From: Costus lasius
Taxonomy: Eukaryota > Streptophyta > Magnoliopsida > Zingiberales > Costaceae
Length of the DNA: 64,000 nt
Direction of reading: 5' to 3'
NCBI GenBank assembly: GCA_027563935.2
Contig: JANVAS020000203.1
Location: 5,456,001 to 5,520,000, forward strand
The translations under genes and the position numbers were made by a program. The notes below the pieces were generated by a model. It did no database searches, had not been told where the DNA came from, and saw only the letters and a program-made list of their open reading frames with translations. Within the stretch, counting starts at the first letter, position 1, and every line of letters starts with the position of its first letter. Shown here piece after piece: positions 23,453 through 37,400 of this stretch.

Positions 23453-25133
23453 TGTAGGAACCCCTTATAAGGGGGGGGGGGGGGAAACCCTATACATGCG
23501 CATCTAGCATGCAATGCGGAAAAAGGGCTTCTAAAGATCGCATATGAACTATATAATCAACTTAAACCAACTTAAGATCATGATATGATCTTACCATTGC
23601 CATGGATGGAAGGCGGCTTGGAAGAAGAAAACAAGGTTGATCTCCTCCAAAAGGTGCGCACACAAGAAGACAAAGACTACTCCCTTCTCAACTTTGTGCT
23701 AGCAAAAGCTTCAAGGGGTCTTATCGCATGAAGGAGATGATGAACTCTTGGCCGATCTTTCTTCTCGTCACTTTCACCACACAAGAAAGTGTGTGTCGTC
23801 GAGAGCAAGATGATGGAGAGGAGTGTTAGCCAAACTTGTGATCGAATGTGGAGACATTCATCACAATTGTCAAACCGAAATGCCATAAATGGCAAGTCAT
23901 CAAAGCTTGCGTTATGCGTTCACATGAAGTGAACCAAACGCATAGCTCTCCTCTCAAATGAACCAAGCGCTCACATGTGAGCCGGTTCAATTCAATTGGT
24001 CCAATGACCAAACCAAATCAGCCCAATAATCGGTTCAGACCAAATTAAACCCTAAGGTTCAAAATCTGACCGTTCATCCTTTTAATGCTCTTGATCTCTT
24101 CGATCTAGCATCCACACTCTCGATCTAAGCTTACCGATCTCAAGCCCTAATCAATCAAACATGATCAGACTGGATCTCACTTACAATCAGAGTTTAATCT
24201 CCTTTAAACTGAACTCGAACAATTCAGTCCACACGATCTGACTTAAGTAGCCATATCATCAAATTGTGCGACCCTAAGGGTTTCCTTTAAATGTCGGTAA
24301 CGATAACTTACGTTATCACGATCAGCGAGGGGTATCTAGCAACACATCACTGTCTCCCGATATAAAGGAAAGAGTCTTCCAAGACTCCACCCAACCACAG
24401 CATAAGTGTGAATCAACTCACTAGGCATGCATGATTCCTTTGCCACTGGATGTTCTTATTGGACAAGCATGTCAAGCCTGTAACTCCAATACGATGAGCA
24501 TGATTAGATCAGATGCACATAGTCATCTGGGTATGGCCATACACTTCCTCAATCATCTCATATAGGGGGGCCCTTTAGAACATCACACTCCTTAAACAAG
24601 GAGACGGCAATCCTTTATCTATCACAAGTGCCCTAACCTGACTCAAGCTCACCATCCAAGATAGTCTATAATCATTATGTTTCAAATGATATTGAACTAC
24701 CTCAAAACAATGACAATCATCATTTAGAAACATAAGTGATCTCAAGTCAAAGGACATGTGCCACTTAGTGCTTACAAGGATCATTCACATTGTGACAAGC
24801 AATGGAATATCCGAGTAGGGTCTGTCCAGTACATCCAATGTACCCATGAGTCTACATCTTATTCCATGCTCGAAGCATCCTATAAGATTAGCACTCATAT
24901 CAGTCTCAATCATATCAAGGCTGTCTCATGTTCACCAAGATATCTCGACTAAGGACATATAGCCTGTCAGCCTAGCTGAACAGCTTTGAGACATTATTCA
25001 GAAGTACACTTATTACAGCAGACAAGGTAACAACCTGAATAATAACCATGCCTTTATAAACTTAAGAGTTTATTACATGATACTTATACAATCCCAAGGC
25101 CTCAATCATTAGCCTTAAGGGCATACCCCAACA
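23453..25133 (-). repeat. Element 2, 5' LTR
   Basis: 1681 bp, TG...CA, with a single copy of the terminal motif and a 14-base G run on the + strand. Confidence 0.96.
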
Positions 25134-25202
25134 ATGTTTTCATGCTAGCCCAAATTGCATGCTTTCCCCCTACATCAGAACGTCCCTTATTTAGCCACTT
25201 AT
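25134..25202. other. Remnant of the sequence interrupted by elements 2 and 3
   Basis: 69 bases between the ATGTT duplication of element 2 and the CTTAT duplication of element 3. It is the continuation of the gypsy-derived sequence ending at 15978 and continues again at 61431. No gene. Confidence 0.8.
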
Positions 25203-26846
25203 TGTAGGTTAAACCTAGGTCACATGCGCATCTAGAATGTGCAGCGGCGGAAATGCTAGGTTTCAAAATCGCTTGACTTAAACATATGATCAACCTTGAA
25301 AAGATAGGTTAGAACATTACCATTGCCATGCTTTGAGTGGCGGCTTGGAGGAAGAAAGAGGCGAATGCTTCTTCTCCAAAGGAATCACACACAAGATGAA
25401 GTTTGCTTCTTCCTTGTGCTCCTTGTGCTAGCAAAGACACTAAGGAGTCTTTGATCGTGTGATGAGATGTTTTTCTTCTTGCTGGCCGAACTCCCTGGTG
25501 CTGATCGTAAAAATGAACCACACACACACACGAGAGAAGAAAGGGGCGAGAGGCGTTCACCGTTCGAAAACGTGGGGCGTTCCGAAAGAAAAATCGACTT
25601 CCAAATATAGTAAGTACATAACTCCTTCTTTAAGTCCCCATGAAGCCATCGAAAACTCCTCTCCCCTTTGAACCATGCGTTCACATAAGTGAACCGGTTC
25701 AATTTCATTTGGTTCAAGAACCAAATCGAACCAGCCATGGTCTTGATCTCTCTGAACCTCATGGTTCAAGATCTAACCACACATCACAATGAACCTCTTG
25801 ATCTTTACGATCAAGCATCAATTCTGCCGATCGAAGCTTACCGATCATATGCCCTAATCAATCAAACATGATCAGACTAGATCTCACTTCCTATCAGAGT
25901 TTAAATTGCTTTAAACTGAACTAGAATAATTCCAGTCCACACGATCTGACAAAAGTAAGCCATATCATCAAATTGTGCGACCCTAAGCGTTTCCTTCATT
26001 GTCGGTAACGATAACTTATGTTATCACGATCAGAGAGGGGTATCTAGCAACACATCACTGTCTCCCGATATGAAGGAAAGAGTCTTCCAAGACTACTCCC
26101 AAACCATAGCACAAGTGTGAATCCAATTCACCCAGCATACTTGTTCCCTTTGCCACTGGATGTTCTCGTTGGACAAGCCTGTCAAGCCTGTAATTCCAAC
26201 ACGATGAGAATGGTTAGATCAGATGAACATAGTCATCTGGGTATGGCCATACACTTTCTCAACCATCTCATCTAGGGGGCCCCTTTAGAACATCACACTC
26301 CAACTAGGAGAGGCAATCCTATATCTATCACTAGTGTCCTAACATGACTCATGCCCACTATCCAAGATAATCCTTAACCATTATCTTTCAAATGATATTG
26401 AAGTACCTCAAGACAATGCCAATCATCACTTAGTAACACAAGTGATCTCAAGACAGAGGGAATATACCACTTGCTTGCTTATAAGGATTTATTCACATTG
26501 TGACAAACAATTGAATATCCTAAGTAGGGTCAGTCCAGTACATCCAATGCACCTATGTGTCTAAATCTTATTCCATGCTCGTAGCATCCTATAAGACCAG
26601 AACACATATTAGTCTCAATCATATCAAGGCTGTCTCATGTTCACCAAGATATCTCGACTAAGGACAACTCTGAATGTCAGCAAAGCTGAACATCATTGAG
26701 ACATTACTCAGAGGTATACATACAACAGCAGACAATGCAACAATCTGAATAACAACAATTGCCTTTATAAACATATACTCAGTTTATACATGATACTGAT
26801 AATAACCCAAGGCCTCAAACATTAGCCTTAAGGGCATACCCCAACA
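25203..26846 (-). repeat. Element 3, 3' LTR
   Basis: 1644 bp; sense start TGTTGGGGTATGCCC, sense end TAGGTTTAACCTACA, which contains a palindrome with TAGGTT/AACCTA arms. Confidence 0.96.
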
Positions 26847-26857
26847 ATCTCCCACTT
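26847..26857 (-). other. Element 3 polypurine tract
   Basis: AAGTGGGAGAT in the element sense, abutting the 3' LTR. Confidence 0.9.
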
Positions 26858-26866
26858 GCACTTAAA

Positions 26867-29800
26867 CTAATGGTTGAGAAATCTCAAACCCATATTATTA
26901 CAGTGCTTCTCATGCTTCTGCTGCGCCAGAGGCTTTGTAAGTGGGTCAGCTAGATTGTCATCTGTATGTACCTTGCAGATCTTGATCTCTCCTCGATCTA
27001 TGATCTCACGGATCAAATGAAACCTTCTCTGTATGTGCTTGGACTTCTGGTGTGACCGTGGTTCCTTTGCTTGAGCAATCGCTCCAGTGTTATCACAGAA
27101 GATAACCAATGGGTCTGCACTTGAAGGAACAACACCAAGTTCTTGAATGAACTTACGAATCCATACTGCCTCCTTTGATGCTTCTGAGGCTGCAACATAC
27201 TCGGCTTCTGTTGTAGAATCAGCAACAATTGATTGTTTGAAACTCTTCCACACCACTGCTCCTCCATTCAAGCTAAAAACATAGCCTGATTGCGATCGGA
27301 AATCATCTTGGTCAGATTGGAACGAAGCGTCAGTATATCCTTCAATACTGAGTTCTTCCTGACCTCCATAAATCAAGAACATATCTTTGGTTCTCCGAAG
27401 ATATTTCAAAATATTCTTGACTGCAATCCAGTGTGCCTTCCCTGGATTACTTTGGAACCGACTGGTCATGCTTAACCCGTAAGCGACGTCTGGGCGAGTA
27501 CATAACATCGCATACATGATGGACCCAATAGCCGAAGCATAAGGCGTATTGTCCATCTCATCTTTCTCAGATTGTGTTTGAGGACACTGGCTCTTTGAAA
27601 GATTCAGACCATGTCTGACTGGAAGATATCCTCTTTTAGAATTTTCTAAATGGAATCTCTCCAGGACCTTATCGATGTAAGTACTCTGGCACAGCCCGAG
27701 AAGCCTATTAGATCTATCTCTGTAGATCTCCACACCTAATACATAGGCTGCTTCTCCCAAATCTTTCATCTGGAAACATTTTCTTAACCATGCCTTGACT
27801 GCATGTAGTTCAGGAATATCGTTTCCAATGATTAAAATATCATCGACGTAGAGGACTAGGAAAGTAATCATGCTCCCACTAAACCTCTTTTATACACACG
27901 GGTCATCTTCATTTTTGATGAAACCAAATTCACAGACTGATTCATCAAAACGAATATTCCAGCTTCTCGATGCTTGTTTTAGTCCATAAATGGACTTCTT
28001 TAATTTGCATATCTTATGACGTTCTGATGGATTGATGAAACCTTCAGGCTGTGTCATATACACATCCTCTTCCAGTTTTCCATTAAGGAAAGCGGTCTTC
28101 ACATCCATTTGCCAGATCTCATAATCATAATATGCTGCTATCGCGAGAATAATTCGAATGGACTTGAACATGGCTACAGGAGAGAAAGTTTCATCATAAT
28201 CTATCCCGTAGATTTGTTTAAAACCTTTCGCAACTAGCCTGCCCTTATAGGTAACCACGTTACCATCCATGTCTTTCTTCTTCTTGAAGATCCACTTACA
28301 GCCTATAGGGATTATTCCCGGAGGCGGATCAACCAAATCCCAGACTTGGTTGTCTGACATGGAGTCCATCTTGGCTCGCATAGCTTCAAGCCATCTTGCT
28401 GATTCCGGTCCACTGACCGCGTCCGCATAAGTGAGGGGTTCATCATTAATGATGTAGACTCCGTCATAGTGCTCAGGCTGACGACGGATCCTTCCCGATC
28501 TACGCGGTTCCCGTGATATCTGAGCCTCAGGTTGAACATTAACCTGATCTATTGGCTCAGGCTCATCCAACTGAGCTTGACTACTTTGTCCCTCTTCTGG
28601 AATTTCATCCAGCTTTATTTCTCTCCCACTGGCCTCTTGCAGAAGAAATTCCTTCTCAAGAAAAATAGCCGTTCGAGCAACAAATACTTTGTTCTCTTTG
28701 GGATCGTAGAAATAATAACCCTTAGTTTCTTTAGGGTAACCGACAAAGATACATTTATCTGATCTGCTCTCCAGTTTCCCAGAGACGAGCTTTTTGACAT
28801 AAGCCTCGCAACCCCAGATTTTGATAAATGTCAAGCTCGGCTGCTTCCCATACCATAACTCATATGGTGACTTTGAAACGGCCTTGGATGGCACTCGGTT
28901 TAGCACCTTTGCTGCTGTTTCCAGTGCAAATCCCCAAAAGGAGTAAGGTAGAGTAGCCTGACTCATCATAGAACGAACCATATTCAATAAGGTTCTATTT
29001 CTCCTTTCGGACACACCATTCCATTGCGGTGTTCCTGGTGGAGTGAGCTGTGAGATGATCCCACACTCCTTCAGATAGTCAGTAAATTCTCGACTCAAGT
29101 ATTCTCCACCTCGATCTGAATGAAGTGCCTTGATATTACGGCCTAACTGATTCTGTACTTCATTTTTGAATTCTTTGAACTTGTCAAAAGATTCACTTTT
29201 ATGTCTCATTAGATAGACATAACCATACCTACTGAAATCATCAGTAAAAGTAATGAAGTATGAATAGCCACCTCTGGCATGTTTACTAAACGGCCCACAC
29301 ACATCACTGTGAATAAGGTCAAGTAAACATGAAGCCCTTTCACCTTTATTAGTAAAAGGATTCTTCGTCATTTTACCCATTGAACAAGCTTTGCATGTAT
29401 CAAGCTCCTCATAGGAGAATGATCCCAGCAGTCCATGATCATGCAACCGCTTAATGCGCTTCTAGTTAATATGGCCTAAACGATTATGCCATAGCAAGGT
29501 GCTGTGATCAGCATACTTGGCCCTTTTATTATCAATTTATTGTACAGAACATTCCATGTCCAACATGTATAACCCATTGTTAATCGATCCAGTTGCATAA
29601 ACAATATTATCATATGAAATACAACACTGTGAAGTTTTGCATTCCAAAGAAAAACCTTTCCTGACAAGAGCAGGAATAGAGATAATATTCTTAGTTATGC
29701 TTGGTACAAAATAACAATTGTCAAGTTCTAATACAAAACCAGATGGTAAAGAGATGTTATATTCCCCTACAGCAACAGCAGCAACCCGTGCCCCGTTTCC

Positions 29801-30754
29801 AACTCGTAGGTCCACCTCATGCTGTCCCACCTGTCTTCTTCTCTTGAGTTCCTGCACATTTGAACAAATGTGAACTCCACATGCAGTGTCCAACACCCAT
29901 GAAATAGAAGAAGCTACCATGACTTCAGTCACATAAATACCTGAGCCAGAAGTGAAAGGCTTGCTTCCCTTCTTCTCTCCTTGGAGCGCTCTACAGTCCT
30001 TCTTCCAGTGACCCAGCTGGCCACAATGGAAATATCTGTTGTCCTTTAACCGCTTCACCTTTTGTTTCAAAGCCTTGTTGTAGCTCTTGATAAGGGTTTT
30101 GCCCTTCTTCCCCTTCTTCTTATTCCTTGAAGGAACCATTAAGACAGAGGATGAAGGCTTTCCCTTCTCAAGAGTCTGCTCTGTGGTACAGAGCATGTTC
30201 AGTAACTCTGCCAGAGTACAGTCGATTTTGTTCATATTAAAATTAATGATGAACGGATCAAAAGAGGTCGGGAGAGACTGCAGGATAATATCTACAACAA
30301 GTTCTTGATTGATGGTATGTCCCAGTTTTTCTAGAGCCTCCTTGTACCCAATCATCTTGAGTACGTGAGCTCCCACTGGACTCCCTTCAGTCAGTTTGCT
30401 ATGAAAGAAAAGTTTTGTCAAGTTATAGCATTCTGTCCTTGCTTGTGCAGCATACAGCATTTTGAGATTTGCTATAATATCAATAGCTGACAAATCCTCA
30501 TGCTGACGCTAGAGCTCAGGCGTCATTGACGCAAGCATAAGGCAAGCGACATCCGTACTATCACTGACGTGCTTTTCATAAGCATCTCGAACCGCCCTTG
30601 CGGCGTTCGCAGCGGGTTGAGCCGGTATTGCCGACTCAAGGACATACAGCTTCCTCTCAGCTTTAAGTACAATCTTAAGCTATCTGTACCAGTCTGAGAA
30701 GTTTGGCCCAGCAAACTTCTCCTTTTCCAATATGGATCGCAAATTGAGCCCTGT
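26867..30754 (-). pseudogene. Element 3 gag-pol polyprotein, four premature stops, no ATG
   Basis: One continuous frame without frameshift, broken by TAG at 30509-30511 (gag), TAA at 29537-29539 (between protease and pre-integrase finger), TAG at 29462-29464 and TAA at 27890-27892 (RT, shortly before YVDD). By comparison with the other copies these arose from CAG, CAA, AAG and TAT. Where elements 1 and 2 have ATG this copy reads ACCACAGGG, and no in-frame ATG lies between the upstream stop and the gag body. It shares with element 4 an insertion giving TLEKGKPSSS and another before SGSG, which marks a separate subfamily. Zinc knuckle, DTAC, integrase triad, YVDD and RNase H motifs remain readable; one zinc-knuckle Cys is Tyr (RYFHCG). 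Confidence 0.93.
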
Positions 30755-31282
30755 GGTGTTCGTTGCTGCAGGAATCTACAACATAGCAAGAACAACAAGG
30801 TCAGTATCCATGTTAGAATCAATCCAGGACTTAAGAGTGATTCTTTTCTCACTATTTTACCTGACTGAAAATCCAATAAAATAGCCCGAAAGAGTGAAAC
30901 TCTTTTAGTGAGATGGGATCCAGTTTTCATACTTGATCTCCGCGTCCCGCTCAGGCGAGATAAGATACACAGAGAGTACAAGCACTAATCACCGGTAGGC
31001 TATCCATGCCAATCGCCAACCCGTGCGATTCCCCTTCATCTAGGCAATCCAGAAGACTGTGCCAACTGAGTTGGTACAACACAGTCTCTGATTCCTTAGA
31101 TGGCTGCCTCCATCTAGCTATCATATGCTCAATATGTAGCATATATGGTCAAGCTGACCTGACCTACTCCCTGGACCACCACGTGCTATGCTGAGCAACG
31201 AGAAGCGATAAATCCCTTCTCTGTAGCATGTAGGTGTAATCGCGCACCGTCTGAAGATAGTTGGGCGTGCCCATTGAGTGGG
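30755..31282 (-). other. Element 3 leader, gag-proximal part
   Basis: Contains bulged hairpin II at 31054-31087 (8-bp outer stem AGACTGTG/CACAGTCT). The first arm and loop of hairpin I are at 31266-31282, where element 4 inserted. A 152-codon frame in 30523-30981 is out-of-frame overlap with gag and leader and is not called. Confidence 0.75.
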
Positions 31283-32721
31283 TGTTGGGGTATGCCCTTA
31301 AGGCTAATGTTTGAGGCCTTGGGTTGTTATCAGTATCATGTATAAACTCTATGTTTATAAAGGCAATGGTTGTTATTCAGGTTGTTGCATTATCTGCTGC
31401 TATATGTATACTTCTGAATAATGTCTCAATGGTGTTCAGCTTGGCTGACATGCAGTATTGTCCTTAGTCGAGATATCTTGGTGAACATGAGACAACCTTG
31501 ATATGATTGAGACTAATATGTGTTCTAATCTTATAGGATGCTTCGAGCATGGAATAAGATGTAGACTCATAAGTACATTGGATGTACTGGACTGACCCTC
31601 CTTAGGATATTCAATTGCTTGTCACAATGTGAATAATCCTTATGTGCAAACAAGTGGCATATTTCCTCTGACTTGAGATCACTTGTGTTTCTAAATGAGG
31701 AGTGGCATTGTCTTGAGGTAGTTCAATATCATTTGAAATATAATGGTTATAGATTATCTTGGATAATGGGCATGAGTCATGTTAGGGCATTAGTGATAGA
31801 TATAGGATTGCCTCTCCTTGTTTGGAGTGTGATGTTCTAAAGGGGCCCCCTGTATGAGATGGTTGTGAAAGTGTATGGCCATACCCAGATGACTATGTTC
31901 ATCCGATCTAACCACTCTCATCATGTTGGAGTTACAGGCTTGACATGCTTGTCCAACGAGAACATCCAGTGGCAAAGGAAACATGTATGCCTAGTGAATT
32001 GAATTCACACTTGTGCTGTGTTTGGGTGTAGTCTTGGAAGACTCTTTCCTTTATATCGGGAGACAGTGATGTGTTGCTAGATACCCCTCTTTGTTCGTGA
32101 TAACATAAGTTATCGGTACCGACATTAAAGGAAACCCTTAGGGTCGCACAATTTGATGATATGGCTTACTTATGTCAGATCGTGTGGACTGAATTGTTTT
32201 GGTTCAGTTTAAAGGAGTTTAAACTCTGATTGTAAGTGAGATCTGGTCTGATCATGTTTGATTGATTAGGGCTTGAGATCGGTAAGCTTCGATCGAGAGA
32301 ATTGATGCTTGATCGATGAGATAAGGAGCATCAAGAGATGAATGGTTAGATCTTGAGCCATTTGGTTTGACAAGATCTGAATCAATGCTGGTTTGATTTG
32401 GTCTTTGAACCAAATTCCTTTGAACCGGTTCATCATATGAGCGCATGGTTCAAAGGGAGAAGGAGTTGCGAACGGTTCACTTGGAGTGAACGCTTGAACG
32501 CATGAGCGCTTACTATATTTGGAAATCGGTTTTCCAAATTGATGACGCTCCCACGTTCGAAGACTCTCGTCTCTCTCTTGCTCTTCCTCTCGTGTGACTC
32601 GCCTCCACGAGTGTTGAAGGAGGTATTCGGCCAGCCAAGGAAAGAAATCATCTCATCTCCTTCACGCATCTAGGACACCTTGAAGAGCTTTGCTAGCACA
32701 AGGTTCACGCCAAGGGAGGAA
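31283..32721 (+). repeat. Element 4, 5' LTR, first part
   Basis: Starts TGTTGGGGTATGCCC; broken at the AGGAA target of element 5; the remainder is at 50866-51091. Confidence 0.96.
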
Positions 32722-34390
32722 TGAAAGTCCCCACAAGGGGGCGAAACCCTAAGACATGCACAGATATAAATTTGCATGGGCGGAATCTAGGGTTTCCTAG
32801 GATCGCATAGCATGTATTATATGATCAACTTAGAACAACAATGATCATACCATGGCCATTGTTTGTATGATGTCGAGGAAGAAGAGATCGACAGGGGTCT
32901 CCTCCAGAGGATGCGCACACAAGATGAAGAAGCCGCCTACTCCCTTGGTGCTCCTTGTGCTAGCAAGGTTCCAAGAGGTTCTTGTCGTATGAAAAAGGAA
33001 GATGATCTCCTTGCTTGGTGAAAAACTTTCTCCTCTTGTCGTCCACTCTTCTTCTCACGAGAATGCAAAACTCCCGAAATCACAAGAGGCGACAAAGGCG
33101 TGAAGAGGCGAGCAACATGAGGCGTGGTCACGTAAGTGATCATGCTTTCTAAAAATAGAAAGCCACTCCCTCACATGCGATCATGGGTTTACCCCATCGC
33201 AAACTCCTCTCCATTTGAACCACACGCTCACTTGATGAGCTGGTTCATTTCGGTTTGGTCCAAGGCCAATTAACCCAAGCAATCCAGTCTAGATCTCAAT
33301 TAAACCCTAAGGCTCCAGATCTAACCGTTGATCTCTTGATGCTTCTGATCTCACTGATCTAGCATCCAATCTCTCGATCGAAGCTTACCGATCTCAAGCC
33401 CTAATCAATCAAACATGATCAGACCAGATCTCACTCACAATCAGAGATTAATTCCCTTTAAACTGAACCCAAAACAATTCAGTCCACACGATCTGACTTA
33501 AGTAAGCCATATCATCAAATTGTGCGACCCTGAGGGTTTCCTTTAAATGTCGGTAACGATAACTTACGTTATCACGATCAGAGAGGGGTATCTAGCAACA
33601 CATCACTGTCTCCCGATATAAAGGAAAGAGTCTTCCAAGACTACACCCAAACAACAGCACAAGTGTGAATCAACTCACTAGGCATACATGATTCCTTTGC
33701 CACTGGATGTTCTTTATTGGACAAGCCTGTCAAGCTTGTAACTCCATTATGATGAGCACGATTAGATCAGATGAACATAGTCATCTGGGTATGGCCATAC
33801 ACTTTCTCAATCATCTCATCCAGGGGGCCCCTTTAGAACATCACACTCCAATGAAGGAGACGGCAATCCTATATCTATCACTAGTGCCCTAACATGACTC
33901 AAGCTCACCATCCAAGATAGTCTATAACCATTATGTTTCAAATGATATTGAACTACCTCAAAACAATGACAATCATCATTTAGAAACACAAGTGATCTCA
34001 AGTCAGAGGACATGTGCCACTTGTTGCAATCAAGGATTATTCACATTGTGACAAGCAATTGAATATCCTAATAGGGTCTGTCCAGTACATCCAATGTACC
34101 CATGAGTCTACATCTTATTCCATGCTCGAAGCATCCTATAAGATTAGAATACATATTAGTCTCAATCATATCAGGGCTGTCTCATGTTCACCAAGATATC
34201 TCGACTAAGGACTTTACTGCATGTCAGCCTAGCTGAACATCATTGAGACATTATTCAGAAGTACACTCATTGCAGCAGACAATGTAACAACCTGAATAAC
34301 AACCATTGCCTTTATAAACATAAGAGTTTATACATGATACTGTTACAATCCCAAGGCCTCAAACATTAGCCTTAAGGGCATACCCTAACA
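32722..34390 (-). repeat. Element 5, 3' LTR
   Basis: 1669 bp; its PPT-side end on the + strand reads CCCTAACA rather than CCCCAACA; sense end GGGGACTTTCA with a CCCC/GGGG palindrome. Confidence 0.96.
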
Positions 34391-34401
34391 ATCTCCCACT
34401 T
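34391..34401 (-). other. Element 5 polypurine tract
   Basis: AAGTGGGAGAT in the element sense, abutting the 3' LTR. Confidence 0.9.
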
Positions 34402-34410
34402 GCACTTAAT

Positions 34411-37400
34411 CTAATGGTTGAGAAATCTCAAACCCATATTATTACAGTGCTTCTCATGCTTCTGCTGCGCCAGAGGCTTGGTAAGCGGGTCTGCCAGATT
34501 GTCATTTGTATGAACCTTGCAGATTTTGATCTCGCCATGATCAATGATCTCCCGGATCAAATGAAACCGTCTCTGTATGTGCTTGGACTTCTGGTGCGAC
34601 CGTGGTTCCTTTTCTTGTTCGATTGCTCCTGTGTTATCACAGAAGATAACCAAAGGATCTGCACTCGAAGGAACGACACCAAGTTCTTGAACGAACTTAC
34701 GAATCCACACTGCCTCCTTAGATGCTTCCGAGGCTGCAACATACTCGGCTTCTGTTGTGGAATCAGCAACTATAGACTGTTTGAAACTCTTCCACACCAC
34801 TGCTCCTCCATTCAAGCTAAAAACATAGCCTGATTGCGATCGGAAATCATCCTGGTCAGACTGGAACGAAGCGTCAGTATATCCTTCAATACTGAGTTCT
34901 TCCTGACCACCATATATCAAGAATATATCTTTGGTCCTCCGAAGATATTTTAAAATGTTCTTGACTGCAATCCAGTGCGCCTGACCTGGATTACTTTGGA
35001 ACCGACTGGTCATGCTTAACCCGTAAGCGACGTCTGGGCGAGTACACAACATCGCATACATAATGGACCCAATAGCCGAAGCATAAGGCGTATTGTCCAT
35101 TTCATCATTCTCAGTCTGTGTTTGTGGACACTGACTCTTTGAAAGATTCAGACCATGTCTGACTGGAAGATATCCTCTTTTAGAATTCTCTAAATGAAAT
35201 CTCTCCAGGACTTTATCGATGTAAGTACTCTGGCACAGCCCGAGAAGCCTCTTAGATCTATCCCTGTAGATCTTCACACCTAACACATAGGCTGCTTCTC
35301 CTAAATCTTTCATCTGGAAACATTTTCTTAACCATGCTTTCACCGCATGCATTTCGGGAATATCGTTTCCAATGATTAAGATATCATCGACGTAGAGGAC
35401 TAGGAAAGTAATCACGCTCCCACTAAACCTCTTATATACACACGGGTCATCCTCGTTCTTGATGAAACCAAATTCACTGACTGATTCATCAAAACGAATA
35501 TTCCAGCTTCTTGATGCTTGTTTAAGTCCATAAATGGACTTCTTTAACTTGCATATCTTATGACGATCTGATGGATTAGTGAAACCTTCTGGTTGTGTCA
35601 TATACACATCCTCATCCAATTTTTCATTAAGGAAAGCGGTCTTCACATCCATTTGCCAGATCTCATAATCATAATATGCTGCTATCGCGAAAAGAATCCG
35701 AATAGACTTAAACATGGCTACAGGAGAGAAAGTTTCATCATAATCTATCCCGTAGATTTGCTTGAAACCTTTCGCAACTAGCCTGCCTTTATAGGTAACC
35801 ACGTTACCATCCATGTCAATCTTCTTCTTGAAGATCCACTTACAGCCTATAGGGATAACTCCCGAAGGCGGATTAACCAAATCCCAAACTTGGTTATCTG
35901 ACATGGAATCCATCTCGGCTCGCATAGCTTCAAGCCATCTAGCTGAGTCCGGTCCACTGATCGCATCCGCATAAGTGAGGGGTTCATCATGATCAATGAT
36001 GTAGACTCCGTCATAGCGCTCAGGCTGTCGACAAATCCTTCCCGATCTTTGCGATTCCCGTGATATCTGAGCCTCAGGTTGTTCAATAACCTATTCTACC
36101 AGCTCAGGCTCATCCAACTGTGCTTGACTACTTTGTCCTTCCTCTGGATTCTCATCTAGCTTTATTTCTCTCCCACTGGCTTCTTGCAGAAGAAACTCCT
36201 TCTCAAGAAAAATGCCCGTCCGAGCAACAAATACCTTGTTCTCTTTGGGATCGTAGAAATAATAACCCTTAGTTTCCTTAGGGTAACCGACAAAGATGCA
36301 TTTCTCAGATCTGCTCTCTAGTTTCCCAGAGGCGAGCTTTTTGACATAAGCCTCGCAACCCCAGATCTTGATAAATGTCAAGCTAAGCTGTTTCCCATAC
36401 CATAATTCATATGGGGTCTTTGAAACTGCCTTGGATGGCACTCGGTTTAGTATCTTTGCAGCTGTCTCCAGTGCAAATCCCCAAAAGGAGTAAGGTAGAG
36501 TAGCCTGACTCATCATCGAACGAACCATATCAAGTAACGTTCTATTTCTCCTCTCGGACACACCATTCCATTGCGGTGTTCCTGGCGAAGTGAGCTATGA
36601 GATAATCCCACACTCCTTCAGATAGTTAGTAAACGCATGACTTAGGTATTCTCCACCTCGATCAGAACGAAGTGTCTTGATATTTCGGCCTAGCTGATTT
36701 TGTACTTCATTCTTGAACTCTTTGAACTTGTCAAAAGATTCACTTTTATGTCTCATTAAATAGACATACCCATACCTACTGAAATCATCAGTAAAGGTAA
36801 TGAAGTACTGATAGCCACCTCTGGCATGTTTACTAAATGGCCCACACACATCACTGTGTATAAGGTCAAGTAAACCTGAAGCCCTTTGTCCTTTATTAGG
36901 AAAAGGTGACTTCATCATTTTGCCCATTAAACAAGATTTACATGTATCAATCTCCTCATAGGAGAATGATCCCAGCAGTCCATGATCATGCAACCGCTTA
37001 ATGCGTTTCTTGTTAATATGGCCTAAACGACTATGCCATAGCAAGGTGCTGTCATCAGCATACTTGGCTTTCTTAATATCAATCTGCTGTATAGAACATT
37101 CCATGTCCAACATGAATAACCCATTGCTAATTGATCCAGTGGCATAAACAATATTATCAAAAGATAAAACACACTTTGAAATATTGCATTCAAAGGAAAA
37201 CCCTTTCCTGACAAGAGCAGAAATAGAGATAATATTTTTAGTAATGCTGGGAACAAAGTAACAATTGTCTAGTTCCAATACAAGCCCAGATGGTAGAGAA
37301 ATGAAATAAGTGCCTACAGCAACAGCAGCAACCCGTGCCCCGTTTCCAACTCGTAGGTCCACCTCATGCTGTCCCACCTGTCTTCTTCTCTTGAGTTCCT

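Larger units (their letters stand above)
15979..25133 (-). mobile_element. Ty1/copia LTR retrotransposon, element 2, intact gag-pol, 9155 bp
   Basis: Complete element with the target duplication ATGTT at 15974-15978 and 25134-25138. The 5' LTR is 23453-25133 and the 3' LTR is 15979-17690; the 3' LTR carries an extra 31-base duplication of its terminus. The LTRs otherwise show about five differences by eye. Gag-pol is uninterrupted, with primer site and polypurine tract present, so this is the only copy here that looks autonomous. It inserted into gypsy-derived non-coding sequence. Confidence 0.97.

Noticed and set aside
30523..30981. 152-codon frame on the minus strand at the gag-leader junction of element 3
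   Set aside because: It is out of frame with gag and overlaps it; similar shadows (for example 52790-53119 and 21592-21822) occur at the same place in other copies.
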